Assembly: GCF_963676685.1 (NCBI RefSeq) | Contig: NC_092354.1 | Span: 72,987,335-73,051,334, forward strand | Direction: 5' to 3' | Length of the DNA stretch: 64,000 nt | From: Mytilus edulis | Lineage: Eukaryota; Mollusca; Bivalvia; Mytilida; Mytilidae | Shown here: piece by piece, positions 12,401 to 27,400 of the stretch | Numbering within the stretch: the stretch's first letter is position 1 | How the letters are laid out: each line of letters begins with the position of its first letter | Program-made: the position numbers and the translations under genes | Notes under the pieces: model-generated | Seen by the model: only the letters and a program-made list of their open reading frames with translations | What the model was told of the DNA's origin: nothing | Databases searched by the model: none

Positions 12401-15400
12401 GAAAGGTGTTCCTATTTATCAGCATATTGTGTACAACTTTTATTTCGCTAATCAGGTATTTAAACTAAGGAATACTGTATTTGAATAGATGAAGCATTTT
12501 GAAGACCACATAATCAGTTCAACATTTGAAAGTTGCAAAATATTGGTTGATTTTGATTACTAAACCAAGAATTTGATAATCTCAGCAAGAAATGAAATTC
12601 CGTTTTTAGCGGTCTTTTTGTTTAATCTCCAGTGTAGTGTATAGTGAACGTTTTCTTATTTGTATTAAGGGACCTTGGACATGATTATTGTCTTCTCTCT
12701 ACGGGATACTATAGTAACCGTCACTTAAAATTGGCACAATGATTTTTGTCAATTTTTTTTTAAATATCAGCCGCGTTTACTCGAGATTAATGTTTTCCAA
12801 TTAGTGGAAGAAAAATCCACTCCAAATATCCACTACTGTTCTACCTTTTATTGTGTTTGCACTGTATAATCCTGACCTTCACATTTTTCAAGATTATTTA
12901 AACTGTAAGACGGCCATCTTGGTTTCTATGAGGATCCCTTATTTACATAACATTCGTTACTCTTCTGTCAATGATGCTACAATTTCCCGCGCTTTTTGCA
13001 TAAAGATAAAGAAAAGCTCTGAGAAACACGAGAAAATAGACAGCAGGTGGAACTCAACGGCAGCACTTCCGGTAATAACAATGTCGGATTCCACCATACA
13101 AAACAATCTTGGATTATGTGAAGGTCAGGATTATACAGTGCAAACACAATAAAAGGTAGGCCAGTAGTTGATTTTCGGAATGATATATGATTCCGTTAAT
13201 TGAAAAACGTCATCTTGAATGAATGTGGTTGTTATTTTAAAAATTTCAACACAAAACATGGTACCAATTTTTCGTGACGGCGACAATATGTCTTAAATTT
13301 GCTTGTCGTCATTTATGGATGAGATTTTGCGGTTGATTTCGTGTTGTTCGGTCTTTTTTTCTTACTTAGTGTTATGTTGATTTATCTATCTTTTCGTAAT
13401 TTTTTGCCATGCCATTGTCAGGTTCCCATTGACTTATAAGTTTTGAATGTTTCCTTGGGATCTACAACCTCTAATCTTACAAGACGGTTTTCGTTATCCT
13501 TAGAACTACACAAAAATCGACAAGAATATGTTTAACTGTAGTATGTTATAGTGGTTAATTTATTAAATAAATATACTTCATCAGAGACCGCCCATTTAGG
13601 GGAGAGCTTTCTGTATAAAACTGAAGTCATGTGCTCTTCTGATTGGTGGATAATATTTGTAATGCATAATTTGTGAATGCTTAATTTACTAATTTTATTT
13701 TACTACAGAGGTGAAAGGTAATGGAGGCCAGTAACGGAATCTACAATATTTGTAAACATTGCAATGAGAAGCAAATTTGAAAAAGACGCAGCCTACTGTT
13801 ACATTAATATCTTTAACGTGACCTAATGTGTATGATAAAGGACATTATCAATACCACAAAATCGACGCTTAAGATAACAAAGAAATATAATCTAGCCTGA
13901 AACGGAAATTGAATAGGGGAAATAATATTCAATTCTTACTTTAAGTGTTTGACGATTAAGACAATTAGATAAGCATTTAAACCATTATATACATTGGAAA
14001 ATCCATTTACACCACTGAATATCAAACATACAACAGTGATTAGCAAAACTACTTTCAATATTCTTATGACTAGTCTTAGTCATATAACATGTATAAGCTG
14101 TCATAGATATTTTAGTAAATATTCGATTACCCACATATCAACAATAAGGTAACATATGTCAGATGATCAAAATACTTTGCTGCAAATAATATTGTTTCTT
14201 ATGTTTAAAGTAATGTAAAAGGAAGCAGGATTAGTTTGACACGGAAATTATAATATTTACTCTAAAAGTGTTTTTATCAAACCTTAAGTTTTATCAAAAC
14301 TTCCTCCCTAATCATTGCTAATGGATGTAATACTATTTGAAATAAAAGTAAGCAAATGTCGAAGTTGATAACAGCCTGACACCATCATATACATTATTAA
14401 GAAATTTAGGGATGCAGAATACGTCTACCACTTCAAAGAGGAGGGTGTCATATATCAGCAAATTGTCATCGCCATAATGTTCATTATGGTATAGTCGTGC
14501 TTCGTTAGTGGTTGCATTTAAATTATTGTATACATTACTAGTGTTGATTGTGATAAATTCAACCAAGATTTCTTCTTTATCTGTTGTCGTGTTGTTTTGG
14601 AATTCCGCAGCGGATTCTTATATATTGCTGAGTACCATATATTTACCACCAGATATTGTTTTGTTTAATTGTGCATTGAATATGTCTTATAGACGATACT
14701 TCCAATTATCAGTCTATTTACATCTTCACAGGGTATTTTTATAAAAGTTAGTAGAACTAGTGCAATGAAAGGAACTATAACAGCTGTTAGAGTTACGAGA
14801 TTGTATGTGCATAATTAATTATAATTCGACAATTGTTATGTTTTGTTAAACTCCGTAGACTTCACGGCGTAATATATACAAATAGTAAATAATTATCACA
14901 GCATACACTAATTTAAGATAAGACATTTGATTATTTAATATGCTGCAAAAAGGTACAACTGCATTATAAATTTGATTATTGTTCATGCAATAAATAAACA
15001 ACACAAATCAACTGGATTTCTTTTGTACTGTTTCATGAGATTTTGCTCAAACTAAAGTTACCCCATTAAAGATATCAAGAGTTAAGAAAAACATTCTTGG
15101 TATTATTTTTAACGAAAAGAAAAAATTCAATTAGTAACTTTAACTTTTATTTCCTGATATATATGTAAGGTGTGTCATATAGCAACTTACAGAGTATTTA
15201 TAATTCAAAATCTCGTTGGTTGGAGTTAACTTATAAAGCATGAATATTGAAATTGTATACATTTCCGTAAACATGATGTTAGTAACCAACTTTTCTTGAA
15301 ATTGAAAACCTGTTTAAGATGCAGGAATGCTTAATGGTTGTTTAATTTAAAAGATTTAATAATTTGAATTAGCAATTTTACCGCTATAAAGTTTTATACA

Positions 15401-18400
15401 AAAATGCTCGTTTATATACAGGAAGATGTGGTATGAGTGCCAATGAGACAACTTTCCATCCACGTAATAATTTATAAAAGTAAACCATTAACGGTAAAAG
15501 GACGGCCGTCAACACAGAGCATCGGCTCACACAGAACACCAAGCTATAAATGGCTCCAAATATTACTTGTGTAAAATCATTCAAACGGGATATATATTGT
15601 TGTCAATCATTTAAGCATTAGTCATACAACGAATCTGCGTTTTCCACTTCAGACCGAGTTAAGTTCCCGGATACATCATAGTCGTCATCAGTCATTATTC
15701 CATGGGAAACGTCGTAATCACCTTCATAAATATCTTGGATACCATCACGTAGTGTATGATCATAAATAGTCCGAAACAGCTACAGTGCCTTTCAAATGTG
15801 AATAGATATCTGTATCCGTCGTTTTAGTTTGTTGGTTTCCCATGACTTCTTTGCTTTGTATATGATCGTAGGTAGTAGAACCCCTTTATATGTGAAGTTT
15901 GTATCCGTCCCATTTGTATAAATGTTTCCTTTGTCCTCTTTGTTATGTTAATATTCATAGTTATTATCCATAATATATAATGCTGTATTTTGTTGCAAAT
16001 TTTCTGAATATGTACGTTGATTTTTGATTACTTGCTCTACTTGTTTCATTTCGATCGTACATTGGGGTCGATTTGGTTTTATCCATTTTCTTGTCACTAC
16101 TAGCGTACGCGTGTGTTTCATGGTAATTTTTACTTCGACATCGTCTACAAATAGAAATTAAAGGATGTCATTTTTTTAAAACATGAAACTTCACATTCGA
16201 ATGGTTGTGTGAATTTATCATAGATGAACTGATATTCTCCAGTGTTGGGAAATTGGAGGATGTGATTTAGTTTTCTAGATCCTATATTCAACAAATACAG
16301 TTGTGAGCGGAATCAATCGAACTACATAGCCAATAGTTATCGAAGGTAACATCGTTACTATAGAATGATTTAATTGACTCGATATAATCATAACTTTATT
16401 CAAGTACGTTCGTATAGAGACTCGAAGATACAAAAATTTGAGCCAAATTTTAAACATTTATTTTTTAATTACAAAGCTCCAAATTATATCCCTTTAGCAT
16501 GATTAGTAAAAAGTGCAATTTTTGTGTATTTTTAATTGAATTACTTTTTAACTCATCGATGACCCATATTCATTATTATTTTTTTCAAATAAGCTGTACA
16601 TAAACTAAACAATTGTAAAATTTAAGCGATTTCTGTAATTATTTTTTTTTTATTTCGATATTACACCTATTTCACCTATTAGTTCAACAAAACAAAAGTA
16701 CCTTAAAACAAGAATGTGTCCAATGTACACGGATGGTCCACTCGCACTATCTATTTCTATGTTAAGTGGACCGTGAAATTGGGGTCAAAACACTAATTTC
16801 GACTAAATTTCGAAAGATCATATCATAGGGCTCATGTGTACTGAGTTTCAAGTTGATTGGAATTCAACTTCATCAAAAACTACCTTGACCAAAAACTTTA
16901 ACCTAAAGCGGGACGAACGGACGGACGGACGGAAGGACAGACAGACGGAAGAACGAACGGACGCACAGACCCGAAAACATAATGCCCCTCTACTATCGTA
17001 GGTGGAGCATAAAAATGTATGCTTCTTTTAAAGAAGATTGTGAGCTCAAATGAACGGCGACCCAGTTTGTTATTCCATTTTTCTATTAAGTATATGATAA
17101 AATAAATTTATAGGGAAAAAAATTAAAGCCTATATGAAAAAAAATAGATTGATACCCTCGAGCCCCCTTAAGTAACAACTTCAAGCACCGGAAGTGGAGG
17201 AACATTTATCATAAAAACATTTTTATTCTAAATAATATAAGACAATCTGGAAAGACATTGCAGTAGTCACGCATTTAGAGAAAGGACTCGCTTATGTAAA
17301 ACTATTTGATTGTTGAATGTTTAACACTTTTATTGTCATTTACTGATATTATTTTGTGACAATTTTGTTGTCAGTTTATTTTCAATCTATGAGTTTGACT
17401 CGTTTTTGGTATCTGTCGTCCTATTTTTGTAAGACTGCGCATGTATGATGGACCGGCGTTTGATTTGCTTGAATTCCGGTATATATAACGACAATCAATT
17501 TAACGAAATCCCAATCGATTATCGACATCGCTGATCCCGACTTACAGATTTAAGACGTATCACGATCATTGGACTGCAACTAGAATGTATAATTAAGGCA
17601 ATATGACTGAAAAGGCAAATAACGTTAAGTTGTTTTTATTGATTTGAAAACAGCAGACACAAAGTCAGTATATTGCAGATATAATTTGGTTAGAAATAAC
17701 TCCAGTGTCAATCAAGATAATGAAATATTGGTTGCTTAGACTTATTGTACAACATGTACAAAGAGAGTTAATTTCGTCAAAAAAGAATAGATGTACGATA
17801 AAGGAAAATAAAACCAGAAAATTTGATTAAATAAGATGTCTTTTCCCTCTGTTTTTGATTCTCGAGATAACAAAAGGTATAATGGATTAACAAAACAAAA
17901 CTTGAGTAAAAGTTAATCTAGTGCATAAATAAATGATATTAAATGATGATAACATTTGAGTTTCTAATATATCCGCATTGCACCACTTAATTAATCCTGA
18001 AAAAATACACGGGACCAACATATCTAAAAAAAAAAAAAAGAACACATGCAAGTATATGTACAGTAAAAAAAAATACTACTTGTGCTAACATGAATTTTCA
18101 TTGATATGGTTATATCTATACATTAACTGTTTTACAAAATTTTGAATTTTTTTGAAATACTAAAGTTTTTCTACCTCAGGCATAGATTACCTTAGCTGTA
18201 TTTGGCAGAACTTTTAGGAATTTTGGTCCTCAATGCTCTTCAACTTGTAACTTTATTTGGACTTTTTAACTTTTTTAGATTCGAGCGTCACTGATGAGTC
18301 TTTTGTGGACGAAATGCGCGTCTGGCGTATATACAAAATTTAGTCTTGTTATCTATCATGTCTATGATGAGTTTACTTAACTCGATTACTCCATTGTAGT

Positions 18401-21400
18401 ATGAAAAGTATCAATCTAAAAGTTGGCGTCGTTTAGTCTTAGATGCATGATTTGTTTTCTTAGTTGTTAGAGGCTTTGAACTAGCTGTCAGTAACTGCCA
18501 GTTTTCTCAGATCTGTGACATAAAAGTACTCTGCCACGTCAACTTGCATTTGTAGTATTTGTCGTATTTGTATTTTTTTTAGTGTTGTCAACGGTTAACC
18601 GGTTAACCGTCGGAAGGACCGAATACCGAATACAAAAACCGCTACTGGATATTGTTGGTATGTATTACTTAGACCTACATCTGAATGTACAACCTCCATC
18701 GTGCAAGGCTTTGTAATACTTAAAACGAAATGCCAACTCATAAATTGGGAAATGCAAATCAGTTTTAGTATAGTTTAAATTAAGTGATAAAAAAATAAAC
18801 AAAATCAATATTTATATCAATAAACATAAAGATCAAAGATCTTTTTACAGTGTTGAATTAGTAAACTTTTCGAATAAATCCCTAAATTCGATTCCTAAAT
18901 TGCCCGAATCGTATATAAATTTAAGGACAGGTAAAGAATATCAGCTTGAAATACATTTTCTACAACATTGTACAAGTACAACCAAACTTGTACACCAAAT
19001 ATAATTAAATATGTTGGGTCAGTTGTGTTGCTTCAATTTTTTAATAGCGTTAAAATTAATATACTTAACGTTTTGTTTCACAATATTTAACTCGTTAACA
19101 TGTGGCAGGATAACATTAGATTGAAGTTACTTTCAAACTTAAGACACCTAATTCAATAGATGTCGTTATCGTGGAATATCTTTATTTTTATTCATTCATC
19201 CGATGTCCTTTTCAAATCTACTGACTTTGCAAAAACGCATCTCATTCCAAGCATTTCTTTCATGGTCAGATTTCTTTTGTGGTTGCAAGATAATAAACAA
19301 AACTAGCGATATACCCATATTGTTCTATTTTCAGCCATGTCGGACACACTTTTCAAAAAAGATTCCCTAATGATAACTGTTCCAAATTATTAACTCCGTA
19401 TCTACAAAGAAAATTTGTTTAAAAGACGGACGATAGACGCTAAGTGATAACAAAAGTTCATATGGCCTTCGGGGCAGGATGACAGAACATGAATCATAAT
19501 AGATAGGCAATATAAATCTTGTAAATAAACAATAAAATGACAAAGAAAACATCCGCAATGAATGCCCATACATGCCATAAAATATGTTAAAGATAATACA
19601 AGAGTAGATTTCCTTTTAAAAACCACCTGTGGTAAACACTCACCGAAAAATAAATCTTTTTATAATATATGTGTCGTGACTTTTCAAATTCATTAAGATT
19701 AATTGTTTGTTTTATGAATCTTTGTGATTTAAAAAGTAAAAATACGTTAAAAATTCGTATATATTTGTATTCTTATTGCATGCTCAGTTTAATCTGATTG
19801 CAGACAGATAAAGTCTATAGTTTTTGAAATGCATGTTTGTCATCAGAAATTAATTGTTTATAAGCGTAACTAAGTTATTCAAATGTCTCTAAAACGATTA
19901 GAAGGATACAAATCAATTTAAATGAATCCAAAACGACAACATGCATTTTATATGTGAGTTGATTATGAATCGTCACTTGACATGCATACATCACAAGGCT
20001 TGTTAATTACTATTCCGACAAACAATCGCAAAAAGTAGTAAGACACAAAAGAGAATTACAGAACAGACACTTGTTTTCCTAAATATATTTTTTAAACCGC
20101 GGAGTTATGTCGCTAGTGTGTTATGCCATAGACAATTAATGTTATCCTGATTTAATTTTTTTGCTTCATAAATGTATTGGAGCAGTTTTTGTGTACGAAG
20201 AACAACCGTGTTAAGGTATTGGGGCCTTATAATGTGAACATGTAAGGACAAAAGGGCACTGTACTGATTTTCAACAAATATAAAACAAAAACACAAAAAT
20301 GTCCTTGAAGGGCTAAACCGACTTTTGATAGTTTGAAATTTGAAATGTATCCAAGTTAGATAAGTAGAATAAATATAATAAATCAACATTAACATAAAAA
20401 AGACAAAACGCGAGCAGTAAATAAAAGATGTTAAAGGTAATAACAATTTGGATTACTTTTTTGAGATGACGCATTGTAAACACTTCCTGAATATATTTAT
20501 TACTTCACAATATATCTGTCGTCATTTGTAAATTTAGAAAGATTTGTTTTGTTTAATGAATCTATATACTTTTGAAAGTAAAAGCAGTTCTATTGACAGA
20601 CAAATAAAGCATTAGTTGTTTTTTTGTATGATGTACCGCCAGAAATTGATTGTGCATGTATTATAAAAAAGATATTCATATTGTCTATTTTAAAATTGAC
20701 TAAGAAGATACATGTACTAATGTAAAAGAAATAGAAAAAATATAAAAAATCGCAAGAATGCGTTTCAGACGTGAGTCGATAGGGAAATCGTGAACTTGAT
20801 ATGCAATCATCACAAGTCTCGTAAATCATTACGGACAACAAAATGCATCAGGTTTTAGACGCAATACTGAATTACATATCAGACGACTTTTCCTCTATAA
20901 CCGAAATAACTTTCAAGACCGTCAATGAGTTAACACAAGAACACATTATAATGTCAACCCAATGTTAGATTTATTTAATGATTTATGTCGTTATGCCTAA
21001 AATTATATCCGAGCAGTTTTACTGTATGAAACACACCCTTGTTAAGGTGATGGAATCATTATTGTGTTTACATATGTCGTATTGAATGAGATGATTGATG
21101 TAAAAGTTATACGATCGGATTGATTGTATGCTACTGCTTAGAAGTAGAAAGTTCAAAATTGTAATGGGAAAACATTGCGTTTTCATAGACTCTACATCCA
21201 AGTCGTCCGAATACTTAACAGACCTAATTGTTTTGGTAGTATACTTAACTTTATTGTTAACCAGATGTATGATATACAACATTACTCGATCTACATTAGT
21301 TTACCGTATGTCCAGTAAATGATAACGCAATTAAAAAAAGGCTATTCGACATTAGATTTTTTTTTCGGCCAAACGGGAGATTATCCAGTTAATATGATTT

Positions 21401-24400
21401 TCCAATTACCCTTCACATTAAAGTGTATGTCTTATAACAGCTAAGATGATTGATGATAAAGTGACATGCATTATAATTGATTGTGTTTGTATGGGGTTTT
21501 CTTACCTTTTGTATAAAAACATTGATTTTCGTATTGTCTTTTGTTATAGAAACAGAAGTATATACACTCATCATAGATATTGGTATACCGCTGTTATAAC
21601 CGAATGTGTACTAACCATAGGCAAAATGACGGTTGTCCCTTTCGGATTGTTACTTGTAAAAACGCTCAATGTTTAAGTGTAGTGTCATCAGGGAATTACA
21701 CGTCTTGTTTCCCTTAAACCTCTTTTGCCTCATATTTGCCCAATTATCACTGAGATCGACTTTATAATGTAGGTATGTAAATCTCGTGCTTCATTGTTTG
21801 CAATTTGCCTACTATGCCTCAATCCATGTCATAATAACACTATATTAGCTCAATTAATCCGGGTGGTAACATTTTGTCGCTTTTTGAAACAAGAGTGAGA
21901 CGTGAACTAAAGCTGTGTCTTAATTTCGATACCATATCACAAGTACATGTAAACATGTAGAATGTCAATATGTAGTACGATAAAAAGGGACAATCGTAAC
22001 AACTCCCGATATGAGCTTGTTTTAATTCCGACATTTTGAAATACAAATGCGAAATACGAGTCGATCATACAGATGAGAGCGGGCGTGAACATTTTTGCAG
22101 AGAGAATCCTTCAACATCATTGAAATTGTTTTGTCATGGATAAATCCTGACATCGTATATTTTATTATTTGGATTTATTTTTTTGGTTGAGGAAAGTTTC
22201 TGCAGATATTTTCAGGTTTGTTTGAGACATGTAGTCAGATGGGATCCATTAGTAGTTTCCATGTGGGAAACTATTAGACCAATTTATTTGATGTCTGAGG
22301 GATTTAGCTGTTCCCCTAATTGATCGGTAGTTTCTCTCTGAGATCCTTTATCGTAGGATTTCCGGTTTTCCTCTACAAGAAAAACAGCTGGGCATTTAGC
22401 GGTCTCGGTTTGGATTACAAGTATGTCCTCTCCGGTTTCCCGTTCGTTGTCTATGCATTTGTGCGGCATTCGGGGTGACCTTATCACTTATTTTGTATAT
22501 AATGTGTTTTTATATTTTGCATTTTTAATTTTTTTGAGGATGAGCGAATTAGGTGAATGGGTGTGTTCGTATGTTTGATTACATTGTACTTATTATTTTT
22601 TTGGTAGTACGACCCTTCACGGTCAGGTTTGAAACTGGAAAGACAAATGCTCATATTAAATCTGTACCGATACAGTAGGTTAAATGTTTTCCTTTTTACA
22701 CCATAACCTATGGTGGAGCTCCTATTAAAAGAGGAAGATACAGAACAGAAATACATACATTCGACAGTTTCATAGATATAATAAATGATAGTTCATACAG
22801 ATACGATGTGCTTAATATCATTACACCATATGTTAATAATATCATACTAGTTATTTAATTTTATGACAAAATCATGAGGATATGAGACATTTAACACACT
22901 TGCGTATTTTATTTTCTTGAAGTCAGTTAAATAAATGTCTTCGAAGTTATCGACTTCCGGCAGGAAATTTCATTTTCGAACCAATCTTATTATATATCAA
23001 ATTACACTTGAATTGAAATATATGAACAAAAATGCAATCCTTTGTTTCTATGCTAGGAATATACTACATTCATTGTATTTTTTTCTTGAACCAATTATAT
23101 GTCGCGGATGTTTGTCAAAAATAAAATATAAGAACACCATGAATGAGGTTGTCGATATATGCCTTTTTGTGTTTCTTTGTTAAATATTTCGCCATTATGT
23201 TATTGTTTATGATATTTTTGTATTCTTCACTTTCATTTTTGCCAATGTGCTTTGTCTATATGCCTTTTTATGTTACTTCGATACATATAGCGTGGCTCTG
23301 TACTTATACATCTCGTTTTTGCTATTTGATTAGTTACTTTCCGTTTTGAATTTTCCTCAGAGTTCAGTTTTTTTGTGCTTTTCCTTTTTGATACTTTTTT
23401 TTTACTTGCGCTGGATGTCAGGCCGGACGTGTTTATACATTTTGAACTTTTGCTGTGCACATGTATATAACTGTCTTAGTCAATGAAATAAATGTACAGA
23501 CATTGGAGTCCGTTTCTTTGTTATTTTTTTTTTCTTAAAAAAAAGATTTAAAGAAAAACGAATGATACAATCGAACATGTTTTGTTTAATTTGGTATTGG
23601 AATGTATATAACAGTGTAGGTAAAGAATTAGAAGATACAACAGTTGTTTACTTATTTATTCAAATCACATAGTAAAATGCAATAAATGTCAGTACATCGT
23701 GTATTAATTTTTTGCTCATAAATTAGTTATATTTATCAAAAAAATAAAATGATACAAGGGTTCTTCAATGCGTGTTATAAAATGTCGTTTGTTCAGTGGT
23801 TGGCTGATTTCAGCAGCCAATCAGCTAAACAATTCAAAATTTGATGACTATGTTGAACTCATCTATCCCATCGAACTAGAGATAAAGGATACTACAGATA
23901 CAGTTAACTCGGTCTCATATCTTGACTTACATCTAGAAATGTGACAATGGGGGTCGGTTGAAATAAAACTTTACGACAAAAGAGATGATTTCAGCTTTCC
24001 AATTGTGAACTTGCACCTGCATACGGGGTATATATCTCCCAATTGATACGATATTCCCATGCTTGCATTTCTTATCATGATTTTCTTGATAGAGGGTTGC
24101 TGCTCACAAGGAAGCTATTAAACTAATAGTTCCAAATGGTAAAGATGAAATTATCCCTTCGTAAATTTTACCGACGCCATCACGAGTTGGTTGACCGTTA
24201 TGGAATAACGTTTCACATATGATATCGGATATGTTCCTTACGTCGTAACTACAATCTCCTTCCCTTTCATGAATGTGACCTACCGAATTAGACTATTTAC
24301 CGGATTTGTTATCACAGAAGCAACACGACGGGTGCCACATGTGGAGCAGGAGCACCTGAGATCACCCCTTGTTTTTTGTTGGGTTCGTGTTGCTTATTCT

Positions 24401-27400
24401 TGAGTTTTCTATGTCATGTGTACTATTGTTTATCTGTGTGTCTTTGTTTCATTTTTAGCCATGGCGTTGTCAGTTTATTTTTGATTTATGAGTTTGACTG
24501 TCCCTCTGGTATCTTTTGTCCCTCTTTTATCATCTAGGATTGGGTAAATTGATCCGCAAAAGCAGAACCCGATTAATTGGTTATGACTGTAAACTCTCGA
24601 GACATTAGGTAAGTACTTAATAAATCTAAATATTCAAACTTGCAAATTAAAGGGAGAAGTTTTTATGATAATATAACAAAAGTGCTTAACCCCTGTGCAA
24701 CAAACCATTAATTCAAAAATCGTTGAGATGACTACACAATTAGACACAGAAAACGTGTGCTACCATAAAATTTAATGACGTTTGCTGATAAACTGTATTG
24801 ATTTTTTGCTCATAAATTAGTTGTTTCTATTTAAAGAATTATGTAATACAAGTGTTCTTAACTGCGTCTTATAACATTTCGTTTGCTCAGTGGTCGCCTG
24901 ATTTCAGTAGCCAATCAGCTGTCATCTAGGATTGAGTAAATAGATCACACAAAAGCAGAACCCGATCAATTGATTATGACTGTTACATCTCGAAACTTGG
25001 GTAAGTACTAAATAAATCTTAATATTAAGACTTGCATATTAAAGGGCGAAATTTTTATGATAATATAACAAAATGCCGAACCCCTGCACAACAAACCATT
25101 CATAAAAAAATCGTTGAGATGAGTACAAAATTAGACGCAGAAAACTCGTGCTACCATAAATTGTAATGATGTTTCGGATAAACTTCTTAAAAAATAAAAA
25201 TTGATCACTTTCAATGTCGTGTTTTTAGAATATGAGCCAATATATATGTATTATTGATTTAATATGACGTTCGTTGGCAAACGAAATATGTATCTACCAT
25301 CAAGCTACGATTCCCTGTATTTGAATTCTGTATTTGCCTCTCACTCTTTATAATTATATCCAAGTGAAATCAGAGAGCACGCATGGCAGGTAACAGGAAA
25401 TGATCTTTTCTTTCTTGATATAACAAAAGATTAACAAATAAGTTTTAAGCCAGGGTTCTTGTATTACAATCTTAACAATATGTAATCCATATTACGTATC
25501 TCATAAGATAGATTTTTTGTGTCTTTCACATGATAATTGTTGTTATCGCTATTTTACGAAATATACATTTGATCTTACTGACGGATAGTTTCCTTTTCAG
25601 CATAGTCAGTGTTCTCCTTTTTGACTTACGTAAGGTGGGTGTTTTGAAAAAAAAACCATCAATTAGTTGCTTTTTTTCAACATTTTCAACCGTTTATTTT
25701 ATGTGGGTGGGGGGTCACAAAAAGAAGGATTAGTATCGTATTCACATTAAATGGAATTGAACAGAAACAAATAAGTATTTAAAATAAAAACTGTAAAATA
25801 TGCTTTTCATTTGACAAATTAGTTTTGTGCATCTCGGATAGCAGATAAATGGCCTATCGATCCAAGTCTGTCTTGCTCCTCGATTTAGTGCTGTTTTGTC
25901 TTTCCCAAATAAGCCATTTAAAGTTCTGTTCATAATTATCTTCGCTTGCCAGTTTCTATTGTTTTGATGGTTTTTTTTTCTCTAAATTTGACAATTTCAA
26001 TTCAACTATCCGTTTAAGTTGACTTATTTTGCCTAGAATTTTCCTTATCACCATTGTCATCTGCCTTAGGACGCACGTGCCGTTGTCAGTGTAAACATCA
26101 ACGTCGTCGTAGGCAAAATAGCGATAAACAGATTATCATTAGTCATCTCAACTTTATTGCTTTTTTCACTTTTGCCGTACCAGCTGAAGCGAGAAATCAA
26201 TCTCGTTGAGATGACCAGCGAAAATCTATATATTCCATTTTAAACTCTTTGTTATATCGTTAGTTTAAAAGGACTTATTATTTGTAATGATGTGGTTTTT
26301 TTATATATATAAAAGAAACACCTTTAATCCACGCGTTCAAACATCAATCCGAATTCCGATAGCTAAAAATCGTATTTGGAGACTCCGTACTTAAACGAAT
26401 TACAAAAGATTTAGAAAAGTGTTATCAGCTAACACAAATTATATATGTGCAATATCAAAGTCCTATAAATCAGGCGTAATAAGCTATGGGAAAACTGATT
26501 TCAAATCACGTAAAGCAAACTATTAACATGATTAATGTCATATACGTTACTTGACACAGATATTGCGTGAATTTGCACATTTCTGAACACATATGAAATT
26601 GGAAAAGTAAACTTTGCAAAAAGGGGCCTTGGTAACAATTCATTTTCCCATAGTTTTTTTTATATTTTACAACCCTGATCGGGATGGCGTTCATTCGTTA
26701 TAAGTTATATTTCACCGTTGTTTTGATCGTTTAGGCATAATTGAAGTTACTTTTTTTTGGAATACCCTTTGAAACTGCCGAAAACACTATAAAGCATATA
26801 ATATTCTGTGTGTTAGCAAATGTTCCTAAACATATATTTCAAAAGATATTCGGAATGTTATGGTAATATTTTTAGCAGCTATTTAATTTAATGGTTTTAA
26901 ATTTTCGAACATCGAAATTAAAAAAAAAAATATTAGAATATTTTTTTTTTTTTATTTGTAATCACACCTTATAAAATTATATAAGAATGCCAGATTTTGA
27001 TTGGTTGGTAGCCAGTGTATTTTTCGCATGTTCTAAAATTTTCCTCATTTCAAATGAATTTTCCTCTTTTTCACCATTGCTGGTGAATATGCCTCAAATT
27101 CGCCTCTTTGTCGTTGTATTTGCGATTTTTGGATATTCCTTTTTTAACCTCGCGAACTTCTTCCCGCAAAAAGGATACGGATATGACGTTACATTAACTA
27201 TTGCGAATTAGTACATGTATAATTCCAACGGTTCTACTTATCCTCAAAATTATGATTCAACATGTTTATGAATTATGATACCAGCTTCTTAATAAAAAAA
27301 AAACCCAACATTTCGTTTCACCTATACAGAGAGTTCATAATGAAATATATTCGGTTAAATTAAACAGATATATCATGTTATTGAGGGGTACTTGCGAAAA

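Noticed and set aside
12853-13152. 99-codon open frame
   Set aside because: It lies wholly within the 335 bp MITE and spans part of its terminal repeats; no domain.
23233-23460. Minus-strand frame with basic residues and a C-terminal SNIKRHIDKAHW, resembling a zinc-finger fragment
   Set aside because: The required paired cysteines are missing and the region looks repeat-derived.
26987-27211. 74-codon frame conserved in both tandem units (32548-32772)
   Set aside because: Conservation follows from the recent duplication; no domain, and a nearby repeat context. Not evidence of selection.
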